In this document: in pieces, positions 1-6,479 of the stretch
Position numbering within the stretch: position 1 is the first letter of the stretch
How the letters are laid out: each line of letters begins with the position of its first letter
Source of the DNA: ZCTH02-B3 sp036563895
GTDB lineage: Bacteria; Bacillota; Bacilli; Paenibacillales; Paenibacillaceae
Assembly: GCA_036563895.1 (NCBI GenBank)
Contig: DATCLN010000040.1
Location: 1 to 12,510 of the forward strand
DNA: 12,510 nt
Reading direction: 5' to 3'
Program-made: the position numbers and the translations under genes
The notes under the pieces: generated by a model
What the model was told of the DNA's origin: nothing
Databases searched by the model: none
The model's input: the letters and a program-made list of their open reading frames with translations, nothing else

Positions 1-585
1 CAGTGAACCTTCCTCCATTTTAACGTCGGAGACGCCGCAATATTCCATGATCGCCCGCAGCTTCTCCAGATACGCCCGCGCCTCTTCCGGCGAACGCAGA
101 TCGGGCTCGGAGACGATTTCGATCAGCGGCGTGCCGCCCCGGTTGAAATCCACCAGCGACCCGGACCCGCCTTCGATATGGATCAGCTTGCCGGCGTCCT
201 CTTCCAGATGCAGCCGGGTGATGCCGATCCGCTTCTTTTGCCCGTTCACCTCGATGTCGATCCAGCCGTTCCGCCCGATGGGCTGGTCGTATTGCGAAAT
301 CTGGTACGCCTTCGGCAGGTCGGGGTAAAAATAGTTTTTCCGGTCGAACTTGCACCACTCGGCGATTTCGCAATTGAGGGCCATCGCCGCCTTCATCGCG
401 TATTCCACGGCCTGCCGGTTGAGCACGGGCAGCGCCCCGGGATGGCCGAGGCAGACCGGGCAGGTGTTGGTGTTGGGAGGCGCGCCGAACTCGACGGGAC
501 AGCCGCAAAAAATTTTCGTTTTCGTCTTGAGCTCCACGTGCACTTCGAGCCCGATGACCGTTTCGTATTTCGAAAGGATGGACAT
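1..585 (-). CDS. gatB: Asp/Glu-tRNA amidotransferase subunit B, N-terminal part (runs off the window)
   Basis: GatB binds the misacylated Glu-tRNA(Gln) or Asp-tRNA(Asn), phosphorylates the acyl group with ATP and uses ammonia channelled from GatA to amidate it. The reading frame from the ATG at 585 stays open to base 1, giving 195 codons of a protein usually about 475 aa long. Family motifs are clear: VIGLEVHVEL (residues 10-19), a zinc-type pair of cysteine doublets (C27/C29 and C42/C45), PNTNTCPVCLGHPG, RKNYFYPDLPKAYQISQ (residues 82-98), ITRLHLEEDAGK and GTPLIEIVSEPD. The start is supported by AAGGAGG 9-10 nt upstream. The gene lies 46 bp after the gatA stop and is the third gene of the gatCAB operon. 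The C-terminal tRNA-binding domains are outside the window. Identification is near certain. Confidence 0.97.
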   Translation of the reverse strand, partial: MSILSKYETVIGLEVHVELKTKTKIFCGCPVEFGAPPNTNTCPVCLGHPGALPVLNRQAVEYAMKAAMALNCEIAEWCKFDRKNYFYPDLPKAYQISQYDQPIGRNGWIDIEVNGQKKRIGITRLHLEEDAGKLIHIEGGSGSLVDFNRGGTPLIEIVSEPDLRSPEEARAYLEKLRAIMEYCGVSDVKMEEGSL

Positions 586-631
586 GCTCGCGTTCCTCCT
601 TGGGCAAACTCCGGATGACCGCCGAGCCGGA

Positions 632-2086
632 TCAGAGCGCCGGGAGCAGGCGGTGGTGCTCCGTCGCCTGTTCGTAGGCGTGGGCCGCCCGCAGAACGGT
701 CGCCTCGTCAAAAGGTTTGCCGATGATCTGCAATCCGACCGGCAGGCCGTCCGCCAGCCCGCAGGGAACGCTGATCGCGGGAGCGCCCGCCAGGCTGACC
801 GGGATGGTGCACACGTCGTTCAAATACATGGTCAGCGGATCGCCGATCTTCTCGCCGATGCGGAAGGCGGTGGTCGGCGTGGTCGGCCCGACGATGACGT
901 CGAACGTCTCGAACACCCGGTCGAAATCCCGTTTGATCAGCGTGCGGACCTTTTGCGCTTTTTTGTAATAAGCGTCGTAATACCCGGAACTGAGCGCGTA
1001 GGTGCCCAGCATGATGCGCCGCTTCACCTCGGGTCCGAAGCCCTCGCTGCGGGAGCGCAGGTACAGGCCGGTGAGGCTCTCCGCGTCCTCCGCCCGGACG
1101 CCGTACCGGACCCCGTCGAACCGGGCCAGGTTGGACGAGGCTTCGGACGACGCGAGGATGTAGTAGGTGGCCACGGCGTAATCGGTGTGCGGCATGGACA
1201 CTTCCTCGACCGTCGCGCCGAGGGACTCGAACTGCTTCAGGGCTTCCAGCACCCGCGCCTTCACCTGCGGATCGATGCCTTCGCCCATGTATTCCCGCGG
1301 CACGGCGATGCGCAGCCCCTTCACGTCCCCGGTCAGCGCCGACGGGTAGTCGGGCACGTCCACCGCCGCCGAGGTGGAATCCAGCGGGTCATGCCCCGCG
1401 ATGGCCTGCAGCACGTAGGCGGCATCTTCCACGTTGCGGGTGATGGGACCGATCTGGTCCAACGACGAGGCGAAGGCCACAAGGCCGTAGCGGGAAACGC
1501 GTCCATAGGTGGGCTTCAGGCCGACGACGCCGCAGTAGGCCGCCGGCTGGCGGATCGACCCGCCGGTGTCGGAGCCGAGGGCGAACAGGACCTGCCCCGC
1601 CGCCACGGCGGCCGCGGAGCCGCCGCTGGAACCGCCGGGCACGCGTTCGGTGTCCCACGGATTGCGGGTAAGCTTGAACGCGGAGTTCTCGGTGGAGCTG
1701 CCCATGGCGAATTCGTCCATGTTCAGCTTGCCGATGGTCACCGCCTGCGCATCCTTCAGCTTCCGCACGGCGGTGGCGTCGTAAATCGGCCGGTAATTGG
1801 CCAGAAAGCGGCTGGCGCAGGTGGTGACAAGGCCCTCCGTCACCATGTTGTCCTTGATGCCCGCCGGCAGGCCGAACAGCGGGCCGCGGGGCGCGTCCGC
1901 GGGCAGGCTGTCCAGCCTATCCGCTTCCCTGCGCGCGCCTTCTTCGTCCACAAGCAAAAATGCCCCGATCTTCTCCTCCGTCTCGCGGATGCGGCGAAGC
2001 GACGCGTCCACCAGATCTGCGACGCGCAGCTCGCCGCGGACGAGCCGGTCCCGAAGCTCGGGCAGTCTCATCCGGAGTAATGACAA
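632..2086 (-). CDS. gatA: Asp/Glu-tRNA amidotransferase subunit A (glutaminase, amidase-signature family)
   Basis: GatA hydrolyses glutamine and supplies ammonia to GatB for transamidation of Glu-tRNA(Gln). The 484-aa product is of normal length. The amidase catalytic triad is visible: K78 in GIKDN, the cis-serine S153 in GGSSGGS and the nucleophile S177 in GSDTGGSIRQPA. Further family blocks are LNMDEFAMGSSTENS, GLKPTYGRVSRYG and VGPTTPTTAF. The start chosen is TTG at 2086. It has AAGGAGG 8 nt upstream, and the protein then begins MSL, which by memory aligns with Bacillus GatA without a length difference; the ATG at codon 6 is the alternative. The gene is 183 bp downstream of gatC, an unusually long gap within this operon, and 46 bp upstream of gatB. 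Confidence 0.97.
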   Translation of the reverse strand: MSLLRMRLPELRDRLVRGELRVADLVDASLRRIRETEEKIGAFLLVDEEGARREADRLDSLPADAPRGPLFGLPAGIKDNMVTEGLVTTCASRFLANYRPIYDATAVRKLKDAQAVTIGKLNMDEFAMGSSTENSAFKLTRNPWDTERVPGGSSGGSAAAVAAGQVLFALGSDTGGSIRQPAAYCGVVGLKPTYGRVSRYGLVAFASSLDQIGPITRNVEDAAYVLQAIAGHDPLDSTSAAVDVPDYPSALTGDVKGLRIAVPREYMGEGIDPQVKARVLEALKQFESLGATVEEVSMPHTDYAVATYYILASSEASSNLARFDGVRYGVRAEDAESLTGLYLRSRSEGFGPEVKRRIMLGTYALSSGYYDAYYKKAQKVRTLIKRDFDRVFETFDVIVGPTTPTTAFRIGEKIGDPLTMYLNDVCTIPVSLAGAPAISVPCGLADGLPVGLQIIGKPFDEATVLRAAHAYEQATEHHRLLPAL

Positions 2087-2142
2087 TGCGCGTTCCTCCT
2101 TTTATGATTCCGCCGCCGGCCGGCGCCGCGATCCGGCAGGGC

Positions 2143-2167
2143 GATTCCGGCCGGCACCGCCGGAATC
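2143..2167. repeat. perfect hairpin in the gatC-gatA spacer
   Basis: GATTCCGGC and GCCGGAATC form a perfect 9-bp inverted repeat around a 7-nt loop. It sits about 57 nt before the gatA start in the gatC-gatA transcript. There is no T-run after the stem on the minus strand, so it does not look like an intrinsic terminator. It could stabilise or process the mRNA, or be a relic. The pairing is seen directly; the role is not known. Confidence 0.6.
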
Positions 2168-2185
2168 CCGCCGCCGGCGCCTTGG

Positions 2186-2274
2186 GCCGGGCGCCCGCGT
2201 ACCGGCGCGATTGTCCCAGGCGCCTGCGTTCCGGTGTGAAAATTCCCGGGCACCTGCGTTTGGGCTCGCCTATT
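2186..2274. repeat. three degenerate 30-bp tandem repeats between gatC and gatA
   Basis: Units begin at 2186 (29 bp), 2215 (30 bp) and 2245 (30 bp). On the minus strand each carries the core ACGCRGGYGCCYGG. The core is a dyad: CAGGCGCCTG in the middle unit and CGGGCGCCCG in the unit nearer gatA, so a paired position changed on both sides. The unit at 2245-2274 overlaps the gatC stop codon by a few bases. No credible gene covers the array. The open frame across it continues antisense-like through gatC in the wrong frame. Confidence 0.65.
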
Positions 2275-2557
2275 CCAGCACCGCCGGCACCCTGAATTGT
2301 CCGTCTTCTTTGTCCGGGGCGTTTTCCAGCACTTTGTCGAGGGGCCAGGAAGGACGGGGTTCGTCGTCACGCATGACGTTGGAGATCGGCAGGACGTGGC
2401 TGGTCGGCTCGACGCCGTCCGTGTCCAGCTCGTTCAGCTTCTCGATGTACCGCAAAATCGCGCCAAGCTGTCCGGCGAACAATTCCTTTTCCCGGTCGGA
2501 CAGCTCCAGCCGGGCCAGCAAGGCGACGTGCTCGACGTCCCGCACCGTGATGTCCAT
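2270..2557 (-). CDS. gatC: Asp/Glu-tRNA amidotransferase subunit C
   Basis: GatC is the small subunit that wraps around GatA and stabilises the GatCAB complex. The 95-aa product has the normal length. It begins with the family pattern VRDVEHVALLARLELSDRE and has an N-terminal helical segment ending LNELDTDGVEPTSHVLP (residues about 41-57), followed by MRDDEPRPS and the C-terminal DKVLENAPDKEDGQFRVPAVLE-type tail (written here only to name the motif end, FRVPAVLE). The ATG at 2557 has AAGGAG 11 nt upstream, a little long but the only good signal. It is the first gene of the operon, with a consensus-like promoter about 45-70 nt upstream. Confidence 0.97.
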   Translation of the reverse strand: MDITVRDVEHVALLARLELSDREKELFAGQLGAILRYIEKLNELDTDGVEPTSHVLPISNVMRDDEPRPSWPLDKVLENAPDKEDGQFRVPAVLE

Positions 2558-2601
2558 CGAAACGACGACTCCTTTTGAGAATATTGGAATCCATTTTATT
2601 C

Positions 2602-2630
2602 ATTATATAAAACAAGCTCCCCGATCTCAA
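2602..2630 (-). promoter_or_regulatory. SigA-type promoter of gatCAB
   Basis: On the minus strand TTGAGA (2630-2625) and TATAAT (2607-2602) are separated by exactly 17 bp. This predicts a transcript start near 2595 and a leader of about 38 nt before the gatC ATG. The match to the housekeeping consensus (-10 perfect, -35 four of six) in otherwise GC-rich DNA makes this one of the clearest regulatory sites in the window. Confidence 0.85.
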
Positions 2631-2666
2631 TGAGGTTGCGCATATGCAAAGAATGCCGTTGTCCGG

Positions 2667-2677
2667 TATGATAAATA
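2667..2677 (+). promoter_or_regulatory. possible -10 region for the EAL-type gene
   Basis: The AT-rich run TATGATAAATA lies about 85 bp before the GTG start of the plus-strand gene. It offers either TATGAT or an extended -10 (TG, one base, TAAATA). I see no convincing -35 element at 16-18 bp upstream of either, so the exact promoter remains uncertain. The 204-bp space from 2558 to 2761 contains the two divergent promoter regions and no gene. Confidence 0.3.
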
Positions 2678-2761
2678 TTGGATCTCTGTGTCCGCGGCCG
2701 CCTGCGGGAGGCCGTCATCTCCATTCCCCCCATCCCATTCTGACGAAAGGAGCGTGCGTCC

Positions 2762-3931
2762 GTGCCCGTCTACCATCCGTTTGGAAGCCGCCTGCCGCTG
2801 CAGAACGCCGGAATCGTCGAATTCGCTTCCGACGACCCCGGGTCCCTCCGGGTGCTGGACGCATGCCTGGGGACGGCGGCCGAAGGAAGCGCCCGCATCC
2901 GGCGGGTCCGCTACGGCAGCCTTGACCAGTTGCTGCGCCTGCTCAGCGATCTCGGGCACCTGCTGACGGAAGACCATCGCCGCCGGCTTCGCTGCCGGAT
3001 CGTTTACGGCTCTCCGGAAATTACCGCCAAAAGCAGGGGAGATGCGGAATTCGCCGACGCCGCCGCGCTCTCCGCCTTTCCGGAAGGCGACGGCACGGGT
3101 CCGGGCGCGGACGCGCCGAAGGACGGGGAAGGCTGGCAGCCCGCATCCGCGCTGCTGGCCGACGTCGGCCCCTATCTGCTCCCCGAGTGGCTGCTGAACC
3201 GGCGGTTTACGTTTTATTTTCAGCCCGTCGTCCGCACGCGGGACGACGGCAACGCCGTCTTCGGATACGAGCTGCTGCTTCGGCCGCTGCCCGAACAGCC
3301 GCCGTTCCGTCCGGCGGAGGTGGTGGCCGCGGCCCGAAGCAGCGGCCTGCATGTCCTTCTGGAACGCCAGCTGCTGAAAAAGTCCATCCTGCTCAGCAAC
3401 GCCCATCTGGGGAAAAACGTCAAACGCTTCATCAATCTCCTGCCGTCCGCGGTGAACGATCCCGCTTCCGACCTGGAGTGGATTTCGGAACTGATCCAAA
3501 GCAGCGGCGGGGACCCCGCCGACTTCGTGTTCGACATCATGGACACCGAATGGCTTGAGGATTCCCGCCGGCTGGCAGACATCGCGGCGCTGGCCCGCGA
3601 GCGCAAATTCCAGCTCGCCCTGGACATCCACGATCCCGCCGCCGCATCCGGCGGCGAAGACGGCGAACGCCTGCTGCGCCTCGTGCGGCCCGCCTACCTG
3701 AAGCTGGGCCGCCGCCTGATCGCGGGCTGCCACCGGGACCCCGTCAAGCAAAAATTCGTGCGGGACGCCCTGCGGCTGGCCGACCGGCACGGATGCCTCC
3801 TGCTGGCCGAAGGCGTGGAAGACACCGCCGATCTGGCCTGGCTCCGCGAAGCCGGCGTGCCCCTTGTTCAGGGATACCGGATCGGACCGCCCACTCCCGT
3901 GCCTTCCCGGCCGCTTTCCGCCAACGCCTGA
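2762..3931 (+). CDS. EAL-domain protein with degenerate catalytic loop
   Basis: The 389-aa protein has an unassigned N-terminal region (1-100), a flexible acidic linker (about 106-127) and a C-terminal EAL fold (about 145-380). EAL domains bind or hydrolyse cyclic-di-GMP. The visible landmarks are FQPVV (Q154), GYELLLRP (E170 of the EAL signature), FINLLPS (N225), FDIMD (D258 where a Glu is usual), ALDIHDPA (D288, with I289 replacing the second Asp of DDFGTG), LKLGRRLI (K314), LLAEGVED (E350) and VQGY (Q370). The GTG start has AAAGGAG 9 nt upstream. There are no membrane segments and no GGDEF domain. A changed loop 6 suggests weak or no phosphodiesterase activity, so it may be a c-di-GMP sensor or scaffold. 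It is a single-gene unit ended by a terminator. Confidence 0.85.
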   Translation: MPVYHPFGSRLPLQNAGIVEFASDDPGSLRVLDACLGTAAEGSARIRRVRYGSLDQLLRLLSDLGHLLTEDHRRRLRCRIVYGSPEITAKSRGDAEFADAAALSAFPEGDGTGPGADAPKDGEGWQPASALLADVGPYLLPEWLLNRRFTFYFQPVVRTRDDGNAVFGYELLLRPLPEQPPFRPAEVVAAARSSGLHVLLERQLLKKSILLSNAHLGKNVKRFINLLPSAVNDPASDLEWISELIQSSGGDPADFVFDIMDTEWLEDSRRLADIAALARERKFQLALDIHDPAAASGGEDGERLLRLVRPAYLKLGRRLIAGCHRDPVKQKFVRDALRLADRHGCLLLAEGVEDTADLAWLREAGVPLVQGYRIGPPTPVPSRPLSANA

Positions 3932-3944
3932 CCCCGGGAACCAA

Positions 3945-3978
3945 CAAAAAAGCCGCCCCACCGGGCGGTTTTCGTTTT
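3945..3978. terminator. bidirectional intrinsic terminator between convergent genes
   Basis: The stem CCGCCC (3953-3958) and GGGCGG (3963-3968) with a 4-nt loop is flanked by an A-run (3945-3951) and by TTTT (3969-3972). It therefore reads as a stem plus T-run in both directions. It lies 14 bp after the stop of the plus-strand EAL gene and about 40 bp after the stop of the minus-strand 123-aa gene. Confidence 0.88.
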
Positions 3979-4013
3979 CGCGGCATTCGCGCCGTTCGGC
4001 CGGCGGTCCCGCG

Positions 4014-4385
4014 TCAGATCCAGGCTTTCAGATTCACCTGGCGGATGAATTCCTCGCGGCTCATCACTTCGTTCTTCGCGGGGTCCCGCGGCTCCTCCTC
4101 GTTCATGAGCTGGCGGAACATCTCCTCGTTGTGGGTGGCCAGGGCGTAATCGATCAAGGCCTCCCGTTCCACGCGCCGGGCTTCCCTTTCCAGCAGGATG
4201 TCCTCCCGTTCGATGTCGCTGGCCGGCACGTAGAACTGGCGATTCAGTTTCGGCACGCGGATTATATAGTCAAAAGCGCTGTCGGCATTGCGATCATATG
4301 CGATGACATAACCGTATTCGCCGATCGGAAGGTTTTGCTCGAAACGGTCCCCGACAATGATGATTTTCTGCCCCAGTTTCAGCAC
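4014..4385 (-). CDS. small IDEAL-domain-like protein, unknown function
   Basis: This 123-aa cytosolic protein has two parts. Residues 1-58 look like a compact beta barrel (LGQKIIIVGDRF, IGEYGYVIAYDRN, FDYIIRVPK, FYVPASDIE). Residues 60-100 form a charged helix containing LIDYALATHNEEMFRQLM, which resembles the IDEAL motif of small Bacillota proteins (I-D-x-A-L at 78-82). The C-terminus is MSREEFIRQVNLKAWI. Start GTG at 4385 has GGGGGAGG about 8 nt upstream. It has its own promoter and shares a bidirectional terminator with the convergent EAL gene. By analogy with other IDEAL proteins it may be an adaptor or regulator. The domain call is by eye, so treat the family as likely and the function as unknown. 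Confidence 0.85.
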   Translation of the reverse strand: MLKLGQKIIIVGDRFEQNLPIGEYGYVIAYDRNADSAFDYIIRVPKLNRQFYVPASDIEREDILLEREARRVEREALIDYALATHNEEMFRQLMNEEEPRDPAKNEVMSREEFIRQVNLKAWI

Positions 4386-4443
4386 GCCGTTTCCCTCCCC
4401 CTCTGTAGCATGCGTTCAGATGCGAGACATGTATTTAATTATA

Positions 4444-4472
4444 ATCGTACTAGAAAGGGAGCCTTTGTGCAA
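4444..4472 (-). promoter_or_regulatory. SigA-type promoter of the 123-aa gene
   Basis: On the minus strand TTGCAC (4472-4467) and TACGAT (4449-4444) have a 17-bp spacer. A perfect TATAAT (4443-4438) follows immediately but would leave no -35 at the right distance. Either way transcription should begin around 4430-4437, about 50 nt before the GTG at 4385. Confidence 0.65.
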
Positions 4473-4504
4473 ACAAATCGGGGCCTAAACGGGGACGTTT
4501 CCGC

Positions 4505-4526
4505 AAAAAAGGCGCAAAAATGCGCC
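4505..4526 (-). terminator. intrinsic terminator of the M24 gene
   Basis: On the minus strand GGCGCA, loop TTTT, TGCGCC is followed directly by TTTTTT (4510-4505). It lies about 40 bp after the stop codon at 4567 and upstream of the next promoter. It cleanly separates the M24 gene from the 123-aa gene. Confidence 0.9.
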
Positions 4527-4566
4527 CGGGGCGGGCAGGTTTCCGGTCCGGCAGCGCATCGCGCGT

Positions 4567-5763
4567 TCATCCCGGCGGCAGTTCAAAGAGCGTCTCCGGC
4601 GTCACCGACAGGGCGCGGCAACCGGAATCCGTCACGACATAGGTGTTTTCGATGCCGACGACGCCGACGCCGGGGAAGGTGAATTTGGGCTCCACGGCCA
4701 GCACCATGCCGGGTTCCAGCGGTTCCGTGAACCCTTTGGCGAGCACCGGCCATTCGTCGAGTTCCAGCCCGACGCCGTGGCCGAGAAACCTCACGCGGTC
4801 CCGGCCGTACCCCATGAAATGCTCCGCCAGGCCGGCTTCTTCCGCCATTCGCAGCGCTTCCAGATACACCGATTCCGGCGTCTGACCCGGTTTCATCAAT
4901 TCCCGGGCACGGTGGGCAATGGCCACGGACGTCTCATAGGCCCGACGCAATTCGTCGGGCAGGCGGCCGATCACCGCGGTGCGGGTCTGGTCGGCCACGT
5001 AGCCGTCCAGGCAGCATCCGACGTCCAACAGGATTGGCTCGTTCCGGCCGATTTTCCGGCGGCTGACGCTGGTCGGCGACGCCGGCGAAAGCCCGCGCCC
5101 GCCCACCGGTCCGTCGAAATAGGACGGTTCGGCGGCCGCTTCCCCGGAGGTCACGACGCCGGTGATCGTTTCCTGGTTGTATCCGCGCATCCGCATGCAT
5201 CCGATGTGGCCGCGCCTGCGCAGTTCCGCTTCCATGACCGCCATCAGTTCCAGCTCCGTCATGCCTTCCCTCAGCTGCCGCAACCCCTCCATCAGGGCGG
5301 CGTGCGCCGCTTCCGCCGCGGCCGAGATGAGGGCGATTTCCGCAGCCGATTTCACGCTGCGCACCCACCGCAGATGCGAGGAGGCGTCCGTCCAGGACAC
5401 CTGCGGGATGGCCTCGGCCAGCCTCATATAAAGCCGGGCGGGCATGACGTCCAGATCCGCTCCCACGGCCGGACGGCCGGAGGAAGCAAAAACGGAAGGA
5501 TAGTCGTCCGCCAGCTGCCGTCCGAGGCTGCGGAACGATTCAAGAAGCACCGTGCGGACGCGGGATTCCGCCAGCGCCCGCTGCAGGCTGCGCACGACGT
5601 AAAAGGTCGCTTCCCCTTCCGCGGGAATGAAAAGATAGCCCGCCTGCATCGTGCCCGTAAAATAAAAGATCCCGACGTTCTGCGTCACCAGGCAGCCGGC
5701 GAGGCCGTGGCCGCGAAGCCTTTCCTGCAGCCGGGCCCGGCGGCCGGCGATCTCAAGGGCCAT
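4567..5763 (-). CDS. M24-family metallopeptidase (Xaa-Pro peptidase-like)
   Basis: The 398-aa protein has a creatinase-type N-terminal domain (about 10-130) and a pita-bread M24 domain (about 140-395). Family members cleave X-Pro bonds in peptides with a dinuclear metal centre. All five metal ligands are present: D247 (LLDVG), D258 (YVADQTRT), H329 (LGHGVGLELDE), E358 (AVEPKF) and E372 (GIENTYVV). Two second-shell histidines common in aminopeptidase P appear replaced (S-Y-F near 214-216 and D336 in LELDE). The frame is open upstream to an ATG at 5916, but that codon falls inside the predicted -10 box. I prefer ATG 5763, with AAGGA 5 nt upstream and a homology-like N-terminus. ATG 5838 (AAGGAG, long spacing) is the alternative and would add 25 low-complexity residues. 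No signal peptide is seen, so it is cytosolic. It is transcribed alone. Confidence 0.9.
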   Translation of the reverse strand: MALEIAGRRARLQERLRGHGLAGCLVTQNVGIFYFTGTMQAGYLFIPAEGEATFYVVRSLQRALAESRVRTVLLESFRSLGRQLADDYPSVFASSGRPAVGADLDVMPARLYMRLAEAIPQVSWTDASSHLRWVRSVKSAAEIALISAAAEAAHAALMEGLRQLREGMTELELMAVMEAELRRRGHIGCMRMRGYNQETITGVVTSGEAAAEPSYFDGPVGGRGLSPASPTSVSRRKIGRNEPILLDVGCCLDGYVADQTRTAVIGRLPDELRRAYETSVAIAHRARELMKPGQTPESVYLEALRMAEEAGLAEHFMGYGRDRVRFLGHGVGLELDEWPVLAKGFTEPLEPGMVLAVEPKFTFPGVGVVGIENTYVVTDSGCRALSVTPETLFELPPG

Positions 5764-5885
5764 TTCGTTCCTTCCGCCGGTGGTTTCGCCGCCGCTTCCG
5801 TTTCCGCCGGCGTTTGTCCGATTTGCCGCCCCGTCCATGGAACCGGAACCTCTCCTTCTGCGCGCAATCCTGTTGTCCTTCTTGC

Positions 5886-5916
5886 GTTTCTTTCCCCATG
5901 AGGTTTCTTTCCCCAT
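5886..5916. repeat. 14-bp direct repeat in the M24 gene leader
   Basis: GTTTCTTTCCCCAT occurs at 5886-5899 and again at 5903-5916, separated by three bases (period 17). One copy overlaps the -10 box of the predicted promoter and the other lies just after the transcript start. It could be a recent slippage duplication or a paired operator; the sequence does not decide. Confidence 0.7.
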
Positions 5917-5944
5917 TAGAACAGACGGTCCGGCTTCGCGTCAA
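5915..5944 (-). promoter_or_regulatory. SigA-type promoter of the M24 gene
   Basis: On the minus strand TTGACG (5944-5939) and TCTAAT (5920-5915) are 18 bp apart, each five of six bases from consensus. The predicted transcript start near 5908 lies downstream of the ATG at 5916. That rules out the longest reading of the M24 frame if this promoter is the one used. Confidence 0.65.
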
Positions 5945-5975
5945 GCTGCCAGGCGAAGGCGCCTTTTCTCAACCC

Positions 5976-6461
5976 TCAAACATGCACCTGTTCGGCAGCC
6001 CCCTTGATATGCCACACCACGGGATCCATCACATTGAACACCCGGGGATATTCCGCCCGGACCACCATCACTACGCCGGGTCTCTTTAGCGTGACCCGGT
6101 AGTTGTATTCCGGATTGTAATAGGTATAGGGAAACTCGTGCTCTTCATTGATCACCTCGAACACCAGCACGGCGGGCGGTTGCCGGAGGGGACTTCCGGG
6201 AAGCGGGCGAAAGTCCCGGTCCAGCCGCAGATTGGCCTGCAAATAAAGATGCGCCGCGGCACGGGCGAGCCCGGGATCAATGGAGGGAATGCCTATTTCC
6301 AGCTTGTCCCGGTCCGCCTGCTGCGCCGCCGCGTGCGCGGCGCGGTTCACCGCCCGTTTCACCTCGTAGAGCAGGCCCATGGCCCGTTCTTCTTCCCACT
6401 GCAACGCGTGCAGCATCCACCAGACGACGGCCATCAGAACGCCGAACAGCAATTTGTGCAT
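5976..6461 (-). CDS. N-terminally anchored Tad-locus protein (TadE/TadF position)
   Basis: The 161-aa protein has one hydrophobic segment at residues 3-20 preceded by a single Lys, so it is predicted to be anchored in the membrane with the rest outside. After that come an Ala-rich amphipathic helix (about 25-52: RAVNRAAHAAAQQADRD) and a beta-rich C-terminal part (VLVFEVINEE, NYRVTLKRPGVVMVVRAEYP). The anchor, helix and beta layout is that of minor pilin-like TadE/TadF proteins, but I cannot confirm the family. It is the last gene of the pilus operon, 18 bp after the preceding stop, with only a weak G-rich ribosome site. No convincing terminator follows. Confidence 0.8.
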   Translation of the reverse strand: MHKLLFGVLMAVVWWMLHALQWEEERAMGLLYEVKRAVNRAAHAAAQQADRDKLEIGIPSIDPGLARAAAHLYLQANLRLDRDFRPLPGSPLRQPPAVLVFEVINEEHEFPYTYYNPEYNYRVTLKRPGVVMVVRAEYPRVFNVMDPVVWHIKGAAEQVHV

Positions 6462-6479
6462 GGCGGTCCCGCCCCGCGC

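Noticed and set aside
608..2078. 11-bp inverted repeat ACTCCGGATGA / TCATCCGGAGT near both ends of gatA
   Set aside because: Too short for a mobile-element boundary, no target duplication or other sign of movement, and gatA is in its standard operon place.
350..2080. 576-codon plus-strand open frame opposite gatA
   Set aside because: It is antisense to gatA and gatB, is Arg/His/Gln-rich in the way of GC-rich shadow frames, and lacks any recognisable domain or ribosome site.
591..2101. Identical 13-mer AAGGAGGAACGCG before both gatA and gatB
   Set aside because: It is mostly the ribosome binding site; the extra shared bases are few enough to arise by chance.
2068..2370. 100-codon minus-strand open frame across the gatC-gatA spacer with a repeating TQxPG pattern
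   Set aside because: It overlaps gatC in another frame, has no ribosome site, and the repeated residues simply reflect the 30-bp DNA repeats.
2627..3961. 444-codon minus-strand open frame opposite the EAL gene
   Set aside because: Runs through a terminator and promoter region and mirrors the EAL coding frame; no domain.
5951..5969. Hairpin AGGCG-AAGG-CGCCT followed by TTTT downstream of the pilus operon
   Set aside because: The T-run is on the plus strand, where no gene ends; for the minus-strand operon it lacks the T-run, so I do not call it a terminator.
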